From contig NW_024104615.1 of the NCBI RefSeq assembly GCF_003945595.2, positions 411,128 to 475,127 of the forward strand: a DNA stretch of 64,000 nt. Direction: 5' to 3'. Numbering within the stretch: the stretch's first letter is position 1; the number at the start of each line of letters is the position of its first letter. The position numbers and the translations under genes are program-made. The notes under the pieces are model-generated. The model worked only from the letters and a program-made list of their open reading frames with translations. It made no database searches and was not told the DNA's origin. Positions 37,368 to 49,600 of the stretch are shown piece by piece. The stretch comes from Pipra filicauda (taxonomy: Eukaryota > Chordata > Aves > Passeriformes > Pipridae).

Positions 37368-40300
37368 GTGAGTACAGCCGCCTCCCGCCCGCGCCGCGGC
37401 GGCTTCCCGGCAGCCTCGGGCCCGCTTTCCCGCCCGAACGGGGCGGCCGCTCTCGCCCGCCGGCCGCGGCGCGGGGACCGCGGTGAGGCACCGGGGCGCC
37501 CCGCACGGCCTCCCGCGTGGGACCGGGGCACCCTCCGGCTCGGCTGAGCGCGCGATCGTGCCCAGCGGGGACGGTCCCACCACCCGGGGCAGAGCGGCAG
37601 CGGCCGCTGCGTCGAGGGGGGAGCTGGGACCGCGGGTCGGTGCCGGGTGGCCGCCGACTGCGCCTCCAGATCGCGTCCCACCTTGGAGCGACTGGCCCGT
37701 GCGGGGGGGGCCCTCCAGCAGTCAGGGCCGCGCGACCGCGCGTGGGAGGGTGCGACAGCCCCCCGGTTGTAAATTGGGAAGCCTTTACTGTGGTTTGGCG
37801 GGCGGTCTCCTAAGTAGAAAATTTCCGTGTTGGAAGAACGAAGCGAGAGAACCGCGCGAGGTTGCAACTTACTCTGGGAGAGGATTCCCGTCAGCTGTCT
37901 CAGTTGTACTGCAGCAATGCTACGCGGTGTAAATACCTCTAGATGAAAGGAGGAATCTGTGAGGGAACAGCTTTCACTTAATGAAGTGGACTGTTTAGTG
38001 TAAAGAGGATCTGCATAATGTAGATGTCTTGCTCGTACCTCTAAGCATGCGTTTTATAGCAAAGGGCCTCTGCTGTATGCTCAGTTTGTCCAATGTATTT
38101 GCTTTCTTAGACTTTATCATGTAAAGGAAGAGGGGGAGCTGAAGCTATTTGGAATTTTTCTCTTTGGGAAAATGTGATTTCCTTCTTAACTTTCAATAAG
38201 TGGTCTGTAAACTTGCATATATTGAGAAAGCAATCGTGTAATTGATAATTCTAAACAGTCTAGTCTCGAGTAAAGGCTTGGATGCTGATTGCCAGTTTCT
38301 GGAGTTGTGGTGTGTGTGATATTACAAGTATTTAATTGTATCTGAGATACTATCTTTCAAAGCTCATTAGTAAAGGGAGTGCAGAGAAATTGAATCCCTT
38401 TAAGGTGTCTCATGCTTTAGCCTCCAAAAAACAGTTCTTGAGTTAAGAAATTGAAAACTGTAACTTCAAGACGAAGAGATTTCTAACCAAGTTATTTAGC
38501 GCTTTTTAACATCTGTCTAATTCAAACGGTTAACTGGCATTCACTGAAGTAACTTTACAGTGAACTAGACACTTTGCTGGCTTACAGTGATCTGCTGGTA
38601 GCGCTCATAAGGTGCTTTTGAGTAAAATAGGATGAGCTTGGGTCTGACTTGTTTCACACTTGTTGGAGGAGGAAGGTCTTGAAACTGCTGAAGTTTCTAT
38701 CCTAGATCTGATTTTTCCTTTCCACAGTGCTGAAGTTTAAACAATTAAGGGTGACTTTTTTGATGTTTACAGAATGGGTGGTACTCCTACACTGCTGTTA
38801 ACAATGTCTGGAAGGCTGTGTGCTATTTATGCTTATCTTGTGTATTAATATCAGAACACTGTATCATCATAACTTCCAGGACTTCAGTGAATATTCTAGT
38901 GATAGATGTTCAGATTTGGGTCCGTTGTGCCCTGTGTTGTGTTGTTTCCCCCTGCCAAAAAATCCAACCCCAAACCAAAACACACAAAAAAATCCCAGAT
39001 AATACCCACCAAGCAAAACAAACAAACTTGGAGGATGTATGTTTGTTGCCCGCTTTGTGCAGCTTAAGCAGTTCTGAAATTGCTTGTAGCTTGATTACCT
39101 GTTGTCCCTGTTAATGCCTTCTGGCACAAGAGTGCTTTTCTGATCAGCTCTCCTTCAAGAAGAGTAATCTACATGTCCTCAGAACACTTGGAACGGAGAG
39201 GTAGAGCAAAAGTAAGTCTGACATCCCAGAGGACTGGGGTTCTGGTGAGGAAACAAAGCAAAATATCTTGATAAGATTAAGAGAAGGTGGAAGGGGAAGC
39301 ACACAGACCCCTGAAAAAGAAGAAACTAGAAATAAGGGGCAAAGAGAGGAAGCGGGAACTGCAAGGTTTTATGGAAAGGAGGAATAAAATAAAGGAATTC
39401 CGTATTACCTGTAGTCACTTGGTAGGCTCTGGAAACAAACCTCTGTCTCTAAACTCCTCTGTGTAAATTCACTGTTCTATACTGGGCGTTGCTTTTATGT
39501 TTTACATTTAAAAGGGCTAGAAAACAGTTTTTACTGGGTGCACAAGGAAATTAAAAGTACTTTATAGCATGTACTGCTATAATGACATGTTGTTAGGTTG
39601 AGATCTGAATAACAAAATTGCAGTGTTTTAATAGCTCCATACTTGGTATTTCTCTGGCTCTAGCTTAATATTCTACAAACCTTAAACCCCACCCAAACCA
39701 AGCAATAATAAATGGTTAACAAAAACCCCTAACAAACTGATTTGGGAGTGAAGACTCACTCTTGCTGTTGGAATGAATGAATGCTGGATGCTTAGAGGGA
39801 GAAGCAGTAAAGGGTCAGAATCACTCTTGGAGCAGAGGAATGTGTTATTTTGAATGGAGGAGAGGAGCAACACAAGTGAGAGACCTAACCTCGTTTTTCT
39901 GAAGTTTGTACTTTTTCGGTAGTAATACCAACACAACAGTTGTCAATGCTTAACTGTGTGCTGCCTGCTGAAGGCCAGCAGTCTTGACAGCAATTCTCTC
40001 TTGTTTAGCTTCTTTGAAAGGGTTGGGATTACAGTTAAAAAGCAGTCTGTCCTTACTTTATGGCATAGGCTGTCAAAGATCTACAAAATATATTCCTTAA
40101 TACGGCTTTTGGTGTGGAAAAAAAGATATTGTAATGAGGATACTGTGTTGGCCTGAGTAAGGGTGGTCCCGGCTTGGTGGTGTTCACTGGATGGGTTTAC
40201 TGGTCATTGGGATTTCTCCTATCCCGCTCTGGGCCGTTTCACAGTTCCCTTTGTTAAGAGCCAATGCCGTGACCCCCTCCGGTCCTGCAGCCCGCTGGAG

Positions 40301-43300
40301 TTCAGTGCCCGTGTCTGTGGAGCAGTCGGAGGGCAGAGCGGGTGCGGCCATGGGCGGCAGGGGGCGCTGCGGGGCCGGCGGCGCGCGGAGGAGCCGCGTG
40401 TGCGGGAGCGAGGCCGCGGCTGCTCCTGTTGGAGCTGGGTCGGCACCTTACGGGACCAGTCGGCTGACCTGCGGATCCTGAGGAGGGGAAGGCACTGCTT
40501 CTGAAATGGACAAGTTCAGAGGAGTACTCTGAATATCTGTGCTGCAGTCACTGAAGGCTAAATCAGGGCTCTTGATAGTGGAAGTTAGTGTTTTGACATT
40601 GCTGTAATCATTAGTCATTTTAACCTGTGTGCATTGTCATTTTAGTGTTCTTTTTTCCTAAGTTCTGGGCATTCGAGGATGCATTTAGGTGCACATTTTC
40701 TATTGATAAAAGTTGTGCAGAGACAAAACCCTGTAGTTTTAATTGTGCTACAGATGATGCCTTTTCAATCCACCAGTCTTTCCAGCCCACCTCTATGAAT
40801 ACTAAATCCAACCCAAGGATATATATCTCACTTTAGCTATACTCTTACCAGGAGAGGAAAAGCTTTTAAAACCATGCCTGTTCTTGCCTCAGTCTGATAA
40901 TATTGTCTGGAAGAGTCAGCTTCTCTAGCTCTACTAATGTCTTTGAGCAACTTTTTCCCCTAAGCTTGTTTAGCATAGTGGTATGTGAGGACAGTGTTTG
41001 GGTATTTGAGACACCTGTTTCCTGCAGGGGAAACCATCTGCATCTGGATGCCCCTGGTCTTGGTTAGTTATGGGCTGAATATCAGGACAGAGCTCAAAAG
41101 TAACTATGAAATTGCATTTTTGCCTCTTTAGGACCATTGTTTTAAAACACATGCTGAAAATACTGTCTTGACACCATTGCCAAACAGGAACTGTTCAGAG
41201 CTCAGAATGTGTAGGTTATTATGACTTAGCTATTTGGTGTATATCATGTCCTGGAAGAATCTCTTCTAAAACACATTGAGTGAAATTTTTGACCTTTAAA
41301 GTGATGATTTGAAAAAGATCAGTCAGATGTCTCTTCCTCAGATCTGTCAGTGAAGGTATGATGAAATCTTATGGACCTGTTTGATGAAAGTTTGTAAGGG
41401 AGACATATCAGGTAAAGATGTTTGGGTTGGTTTGTTGGTTTTTTTGGTTTTGTTTCTTTGGGGTTTTTTTGTGCTAATTAAGTAGCCAAGTAAGTTCAGA
41501 GCTAGCTTCAATCCTTTATAGTGAGAATGGTGTGGTAGTGATAATATCTGTACCTGAGGTAACTGTGGCTTCAACTCCTTCCCTATGGAAAAGAGAAGGT
41601 AAGTAAAACTGGTAATTTATGAAGATTAGGTGTGTGGAAAGTGAAACTGTACTCAGATAGGTGAGTTAATGTAAAGCATATATGCTTACCTAGTGAAGAA
41701 AGAGAATCTATTTGGTGTTCCCTGTGTGTGGCTGTATGTCTTGATGATGATGTGCCATACAAATGTGACCCAGAATACGGATTTAAAACCTTTGTGGCCT
41801 TTTAAATGGCAGTCATCTGCTGGCTGAGTGACACCTGTGGGCAGTAGGGGAGACATGACCAAAGTAATTCCCACTACAGCGAGAAGTCCTGCCATGCTGC
41901 TCTGCACCTTCAGATTTTCTGCAATTCTAGACTCATGAACTAAGGAGATAAGCTTGTTAGAGTGCTGGGGTAATAATTTATATTTAAATAAAAGAATCCC
42001 ACTGAAGTAATTTTTGTCTAGCAGTGCATGTCAGTTGTACACCAGCCAGGTCTCCAGGTCAGCATTCAGTTGATTGAGCTATGAGACCCACCAGTTTGGT
42101 TTCTTGATTTGGTTTTTTGTTGTGAATTTTTACTTTTCACCTAAGTGAAAGAGAGTTGTTTCTGGAAACAACTCTTCATTATGTAGCATTCATCTGCTTT
42201 CAAAGTGGGTACATTCCCTTCACTGGAACCCAGCATCTGAAGGGAGAAGGGGTTGAAAGAGTCGAGTAGTCCCTAATCTTATATTTAAGATTTTATTTAG
42301 GACTTTTACTGTTTACCTTTATTTAGGACTGTTACTGTACTTAGGCTTGAAAATTCTAAGTCTGACACTTACTAGCTGGTTAAAAGGTAGTGAGTTTTTT
42401 AAGTTGTGTGTATCAGGATCTTTGAATTACTGCTGCATAATTTCCTTTCCGTTGTTTATTTTGTCTGTCCTGTAGCTCTTGGTAAATGTTGTCTCCAGGC
42501 CTTTGAGGTTAAAAAGTTCAGTAGGATTTGGTTTAAGAAAAGAAAATTCTACTGTAGGAAATGTTTGTGTATGGTACAGAGACCTCTCTATTTCATAATG
42601 TAAGTCTATTATTAACACTTCACATATGCAGCTCCTTATCTTCACCTCTCCTAAGAAATATTTATTTGTTACCAGAGAGAACTCTGTGCCAACTGGAGAA
42701 TTAAAGAGCATTCTATTGGTGTGATTTGGCCTTTCTTTAGCCTATCTTAACCTCATTCAGAGAAACAGTAAATAGGCCCTGACTCTTTCTGCTTCTAGTG
42801 ATGAATCTGCACCTGTTTGGGATTAAAATCATTGTGTATCCTGATGTAGGTGCTGTTTACCTTGGGATTTGAAAATGCTGCTTTTGATGATGTCTCACAG
42901 TTGTTTATATTATTTAATAGCTTCTTCAAGATGTTACTTATGCGTGTCTTTGGAACAGAGCTGGGACTAGTACAGGTGCTTGTGAAGTTTGCCTGATAAA
43001 CTGGTCTGTGGCTGTTAATTGGTGTTCATCAGGAATGGCAAAGGTGAGGTAGGCAGCTTCCAAGTCTGAATTCTGATCACTTGCGTTTTCTGCTCTTGTT
43101 AATGGAAGAATGGGAAAGCTTTGTGCAGTCAGGAGATGATACTGAGAGAAGATGAACTTCTCTTGTGCTCTTGTTCTTCTGTCGCCCTAGCACTGAGAAT
43201 ACTGTGTGGCAGCCCCATGGTTATAATTCACTACAGTACTTGTTTGAAGACTTGGTTCCTGGGTAATCTGAAACTGAGCCTGACAGATAATACTACCAAA

Positions 43301-43619
43301 TTGCCATCTCTTTGGTATGAACAAATCTCTCTCAAGTGAAGTGTGCAGATCCTTTTCCATCTTCGGTTTTCTATAAAATAGAAATATGGAAATATGTTTT
43401 TAATGCTGCTAGCTCTGGATGGAATTAGATGATCTTGAGATAAGGATTTATAGGTCTGGGTATATTGTTGCAAAATATACCGCACCTAATATGTGCGAAG
43501 TGATCAGTGGCACCACCTTACTGTGGCCAATCCTGGGTATTGCCACAATCTCATTTTAAGCACTTCACCTCTGCACCACAGTAAGACAAATTTTACCAGT
43601 GGTCACCAGACCAGGAAAA

Positions 43620-43651
<32 letters not shown>

Positions 43652-46600
43652 TTGTTGTTTGATTGCTTTTTAACTTGCAGTGATAAATTTTAAAGCTAGC
43701 TCTTTTGATCTGTCTCATGGCATAGTCCAATGGACAAGTTGTCCTGATGCACAGGAAGTGTAGTGGTGCTTTATACTATAATAGTAGTGGTAATTAGAGC
43801 TAATGTTGTTGCTGAGGTTAATGCTTTCATACCACAGCCAAGATATGAGAGAAATTCTTCTATCCTGCCTTACACTAGGGGCTGATCTTGTGGTCCAGTG
43901 AATGATTAAATGGCAACTTTGTACTTGTACCAGTGAAGTCATTTGCTTCTGCACTTAGGAGAACAGGTGTTCAAAAGTAAAAGTTGTGACCTTGAAAAGC
44001 ACAAGATAATCAATACATCTGGCCCAATTATTGAAGAGCATGGATTACTTTCAACTTTTTTCATCCCCTCCCTGCTCTTTTTCTCTGCTGAAACTGATTA
44101 TTCTGATGGTCTGTGTGTGACGGTAGTGCAGGAAAAAGTGAAATAGTATTTGGAAGGAAAAACCAAACTCAAAGATACCATGAGATATGTGAGTTTACTT
44201 GTGTTAAAATACCATAGTACTCATTACTTGCAGTTAGATTTTTGATAGTTAATATTTCTGTAAAGCATCCAGCAGAATGCTGAATAGTGCTTCTACTCTA
44301 TATTGTCATAGCATTTTCTGTGGTCTCTAAGTGATATAAAGGTAGAGATAGGTAAAATTAGGTTTCCAGTTTCTTCAAAGTGTCATTGAAAAGTTGATTT
44401 CCTGCACTATGCTAATTTTCTTCTGAAATACGGAATAGCATCTTGGTTAGTCTGCTTGATGATGTGTGCAAACACCGGAGCTGTCAACAGTCTAAACAGA
44501 TCTCAACAAGAAAACCCAGCATTTGTTTTGGAACTCTTTTTTTCTTCCTTACTGTTTAGGCAGTTCAGTAGTCCAGAAAAAATGCACTGAATATGAAATT
44601 TAAGTTAATGTGATACTTGAAATAGTGTTATGGCCAGCACATTCAGAAGTGAATAAAAGTCTCATATAGCTCCAGGTTGGTTGTTTTTTGTGTGCTATGT
44701 AAGTAGGCTCTGTTGCTTCAAAAAGTAATTTGGAATGGAATGATTGTTAAAGTGAATCATAAATCTGTCTTTAGTCAAATCTATCACTTTAATGACCCTG
44801 TACCTTCTTCAGACTGCTTGCAGTCTATTCCAAGAGTTCATGATAATAGTTCTTTTCAGCAGCTGATTTTAAGTTCACCATGCTGGGATATTCACAATCC
44901 AGGAGTTAGAGGAAAATCTGGAGTCAGTTATGTTTGGGAAATCCTCATGCAGTCCCTGCTTAACTTTAAAATACTAAGATACTTGGGGCAAGACCAAGCT
45001 TACATGCAAACAAATACTGAACTGGCATTAAGGCCTAGTCGGATACTGTTGACTCATGTCAGTCATCTTAGTGTTTTGGTTCTGTCTTACAAAATGCAAC
45101 AAGAAAAAGACATGTTAATTGTGACTGAGTGTTATAGATTGTTTGTATTTGGAATTTTAGTCTTTGGTTAATACCAGAAAACCCAGGTAGGTTTGCCTCT
45201 GGGCAGCCAAGCTGAGAAAAATAAGTGTAGAAATTGTTTCTGTTTATATCCTACAACTTTGAAATACAAATACAACTTATTTCAAAGCAGTATCAAGATC
45301 TTTCTTAGTTGAGAGCATGCTTTTTTATGTCTTACCTCTTCACTTTCTTCCAAATTTTGGAGCTTGAAATGGCTGTTATAGTAGTAGGGGCTTCCCAAGT
45401 TGAAGAAATGTTACGATCACTCTCTTTGGGTTTAACGGAAACTGTTAATTTAGGAGTAGCATCTCCACAGATTATTTTGATAACCATATATGTGGTGGTG
45501 GTGGTGCATTGCCAACTGTTTAAAATACTGTTGCCAGAGTTGGGTTTAAAATTTGTAAGAGCTACAGTAGCAGAGGCCTAAACAGACAGGCAGGATTTTG
45601 AAAATTTGAGATAGTTTCTGATTTTTGCCTTTCTGGCACCTGCTTTGTAATATCATATAATCTCAGAGAGAGTGCTAGGACAAGTAGGAAGAGGGGTTTT
45701 GAAAAGTTAGTTGAGGGGATGTACACACTGAAGAACTTGTTCCATATCGTTAGAGGAGGAAATGTTAACCAACTAAGTAGAAAAATGATGTGAAGAAGTA
45801 CCAATGGAACATAAATATTTGTAGTTTAGTGTAGAGATGGTGAAACAGCTAGAAACTTACTTTTTCAATCATATGAAAGCAATCCCCTCCCGTTGTATGC
45901 TTGAACTTCAAATTAAAACACATGACCAGAATAATGAGTAAGAGGTGGTTTGTTTTGTTTTGTTTTTTTTTACTATAGAGGAGGTCTGTAATGGGTATTT
46001 CCTTCCTAAGTAGGAAACTTGTGCATATTTGTTTAGTAGGTGTAAATGTTTGTACTGTTTCACATAAGCTTTAGTAGTGTGGGGGGAGGGAGAATATAAT
46101 AACTTTTTTCTGGGTTTATATGTTTAGTACTCTTACGACTTCTTTTTCCCTTAGAAGAAAAAGATGTGTTCTGTATGAACTGTAAACACCCTGTCTCTCA
46201 TTTCTCCCTCGCACACTCACAGAAAGCTACGAAGAAAACTGACAAACCCAGGCCAGAGGAGAAAGATGATCTAGATATAACAGAGATGAGTAATGAAGAC
46301 CTTCAAGAGCAACTTGTGAAGTACGGAATAAATCCTGGCCCAATTGTAGGTAGGTCAACTGAACTAGCAAATACTCATCTGTTTAACGTATTTCTCACTA
46401 AACCTCACTTGTGAGTGCTCTAAGCTCCTCTGATACAGTTACTTATTAATACCAGTGCTGTTTCAATACTACTTCCTACTTAGGATGTTTTCATTGAACT
46501 ATTTACATTAAGACTTGAAGCATTGCAGTGCAGACAAGTCTGCAGTTTGCTCCTCTTGTGCTCTAGGCCAGCTGGAGATGTTCCAACTTCTGTTCTGAAG

Positions 46601-49600
46601 CTGTGTAACTATTAGTTAAAGTTCAGTGCTGGGGTAATTAGGTCTTCTGATACAGAGGTTGAGATCTGGGCCCACGTAAATAGAAAATACATCTTACATA
46701 ATAACCTAATAGCATTGAGAGCAGAATGAGAACAGGGAACTTCCCTTTCCCTAGAGCATTTCCTACTCACTGCACTTTGCAGTAATGTTTTGCTTTGCTA
46801 ATGTTTTTTTCTGGCCCTTTGAGCCCAGCATTCTGTTCTTTGTGCTGGCCTACATCAGGAGTAGTCCTGACCCCAGCCTAATCTCCTGCCCTGAGCACTC
46901 ATCTGTGATGTGGGATCCAAGTGCCTTGCCTTTCAGATTGTGCACTAGCCTAATGGCAAGGGGATTTGATTTCACAACTCTTCAAAAAAAGATTGTTGTC
47001 TGTAGCATGCTGAGCCTTCTGTGGAATGTCCTTGAAATCCTAGGGGGATGGAAATGTCAGTGATGGAGACTGCAGTCCTGTATGTATTCAGAGTCTTATG
47101 CACAGTATTTTCAGTTAGCTGATTCTGTATGCTTTCCCATGCAACCTGTTCCTCTTGGATGGTATTCAAATCTGCAAAACTCGAGAACCTATGCAGTCCA
47201 CTGGAAAGATGTTCAAATTTGGTCTAATTAAAAGCCTTTAGTTCTTATAGGGGATGGATTCTGTTTCTTGAGTCTACCACTTCTTTTTAAGGGTGGTTTC
47301 CTCTTATCTGAAAAATTCTAAGGTTAGAATTTTTTTTTCTGCAGTTCAGGCACCAGTCACCTCTACAGACTTTTGCCAGCACAGTCCTGACGTGGAAGTG
47401 TGTGCTAGACTTGATACCTTTTAAAGATCTGTCCTCAGAGATCGAGGGAGCCAACCTAATGGCTAGATCCAGCAAACAAGGTTCTGTTGCTGCTTGCTTG
47501 CACCATCTCTGATGCTTATTGGACTCAATTTGCCAACAAGGCACAGGCTAAAGTTGAAGGGGCGGTAATTCCAGGGTAAAGGAATTAAGAGAATAGTAGT
47601 GCAATCTGCACGGAAACTGTTGCCTTTGAAATGTCAGACTCACTAAATTTTTTGTGAGGGCATAACAACTTCTGTATTGCAGCATATGAAACAAAACATG
47701 TAAGAAACAGGTAAATTCTCTTTCCATCGATTTCATTTTCATAACTTTCAGTGTACAAAGAGACCTATAGTTTATCTAAAAATTCTCTTAAACCAAAAAG
47801 TTAGAAGCCTTAGAGGCAGAGTTATGTACCTAGAGGTATGCATTGTGGGCCGTACAAACTGATTAAAAATAAATAATATTCCCAAGGAATATGTATCAGC
47901 CAAGTTCTATCAATCAAGTCAGGAAAGATGAAAACTGTATCTTTAGCATGTATCCTTCCTTTGTTATAGCTACTACTAGGAAACTTTATGAGAAAAAGCT
48001 GTTGAAACTGATGGAGCAAGGTCCTGAACTGAAGGAGCCTGTGCCTCTCCCAGCGATTACAGCTACTGAGAACACCAGACAGAATGGAAACAGTGATTCT
48101 GACCAGTACAGTGACAATGAAGAAGGTAGGACTAAAGTGAAACTTGCATGGGAATGATTCAAATTATATATCAATAATTTTTGCAGTAGAAATACCTAAA
48201 GAGGGTATGGCCTTGCTGTTAGGTGAGGCTGTAAGGTACTGCTGTGAACCATGTGAGTCATGTGCTTCATCACAGAGTACAAGCACAGTGATCCAGGTCC
48301 CTGTTCTGGGAAAGTAAACTTTTTGCTACTGAGCTTTTATCCATTTGCTCCAGACTGGAGCCTGTAAATCTGAGAGACAGAGAACTGTGTATTAGGTGCT
48401 AAGGTGTTCTTTGCACTTGATACCGAAGTACCAGTGCAGTTTTGTCGTACGGTGCTCACAGCAATTATTTACTATGGGATATCAAATGAATGTTTGTTTA
48501 TTAAACTTTTGTACTTTTTATAATGTCTCACTTATGACTCAATCCCTTTTATGCTCTGTTCCTTATAGATTTAGTTTGGGGTGGGTTGATTGGTTGGTCC
48601 TGTGTGTGTTTTCTTTGTGGTTTTAATATCAAGTTTGTATCAAAAAAGTGTAGTGGGGGAAGTGGAACCTAAATCACACCATCGTGCATCTTACAAAAAG
48701 TAGAAGTATAGGCTTTAAAGAGTGACATGAATGGAATGTTAGATGCTTATTTATAGTGTGGTTTGGTTTTGGGGGTGGGGTTGTTCTTGTTGTTTTTACA
48801 GGAATTTCTATGGAGGTAGGATAGAAAGGGTTGAATTACAGTTAGTAATTTGATTGATCTCCCTTGCATATTTGGACTTGTTTTTCAACTTTTCTCTCTT
48901 GCACTTGCAAGGGGGAAGGAATGTTAGAGATTAATTTATTTATTTTTGGGACAGCCAAGAGCCCAGTCACAAGTGACGGCTACCCCCTTATAGTTACATA
49001 TGCTTCATCTAATTACTGAACTGTTCAAATGCTGGGGATAAACCTCAAACCCAAACACTCCCCTTCCACACCCACCAAAAAAAAAAAGGTTTCTATAAAT
49101 AAACCTAAATAGGTTGGTGTAATGCTATTAGAATTTTAGAAAAGCAGTGGAAATAATACATTCTTATTGATGACTGCTAACCACTTGCCTTTCTATGGCA
49201 TCAAAACCAAAGTTTTATATAAAAGGACAAAGCTGACAACGTCAAATGATGTTGAAAAGCTTCAATACCCATGCTACAATCAATCGTAGAATGGTACTTC
49301 AGTTAAAGGAATTGCAATTTGATACCAGTTTCTAAATGGAACTGCTGGATTGGTCAAAGCTTATCTGAAATGTAGAATTTGTAGGAGAAAATGTAAATAC
49401 TTGGGTCAGTGTTTTAAAATAATTTTAAAGTTATTCAGAAGTCTTTGTTCTTCTGCATTTAATGGAGAAACATACCTGTTTCTCACAACTTTTTAAGGAA
49501 ATGTTAACTCAGACTTTGTTGCCTCTTAAAGCGAATTTTTATTAAAATACAGTAGGTTTCAACTAGTACAACAACCCAGTAGTATTATAGAAACTAGTTA

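Larger units (their letters stand above)
36340..37780 (+). promoter_or_regulatory. TMPO: TMPO CpG-island promoter
   Basis: The CpG island spans the TMPO 5' end, exon 1 and the start of intron 1. No TATA box is evident. Two CCAAT boxes in NF-Y context lie at 36898-36909 (agccaatagcgg) and 36930-36941 (cgccaatcgggg), 32 bp apart. An E2F-like ttggcgcgg sits at 37007-37015, followed by a pyrimidine-rich tract at about 37025-37058. Paired CCAAT boxes plus E2F suit a proliferation-linked housekeeping gene such as TMPO. Transcription probably starts around 36980-37030, though no start site can be read directly. Large GC-driven open frames on both strands here are shadows. Confidence 0.8.
37368..46222 (+). 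other. TMPO: TMPO intron 1 (8.9 kb)
   Basis: This is a long first intron. It holds the distal half of the CpG island to about 37780, a second GC island at 40190-40490 with a CTCF-like motif, a (TG)n microsatellite at 43620-43648 and a hairpin at 42152-42175. The 152-codon open frame at 44713-45171 resembles nothing and has no splice context. An alternative acceptor with a strong pyrimidine tract ends at 46154. I see no recognisable transposon. Confidence 0.85.

Noticed and set aside
36948..37583. Long open frames (up to 211 codons) antisense to TMPO exon 1
   Set aside because: These arise from GC-rich sequence with few stops; low-complexity Arg/Ala/Pro content and no family resemblance.
42030..42100. 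tRNA-like stretch (minus strand, tagctcaatcaactgaatgc)
   Set aside because: The A-box resemblance is partial, no convincing B box or cloverleaf forms, and no SINE body follows.
44713..45171. 152-codon open frame in TMPO intron 1
   Set aside because: No recognisable domain, ordinary AT-rich base composition, no promoter or splice context. Best explained as chance.
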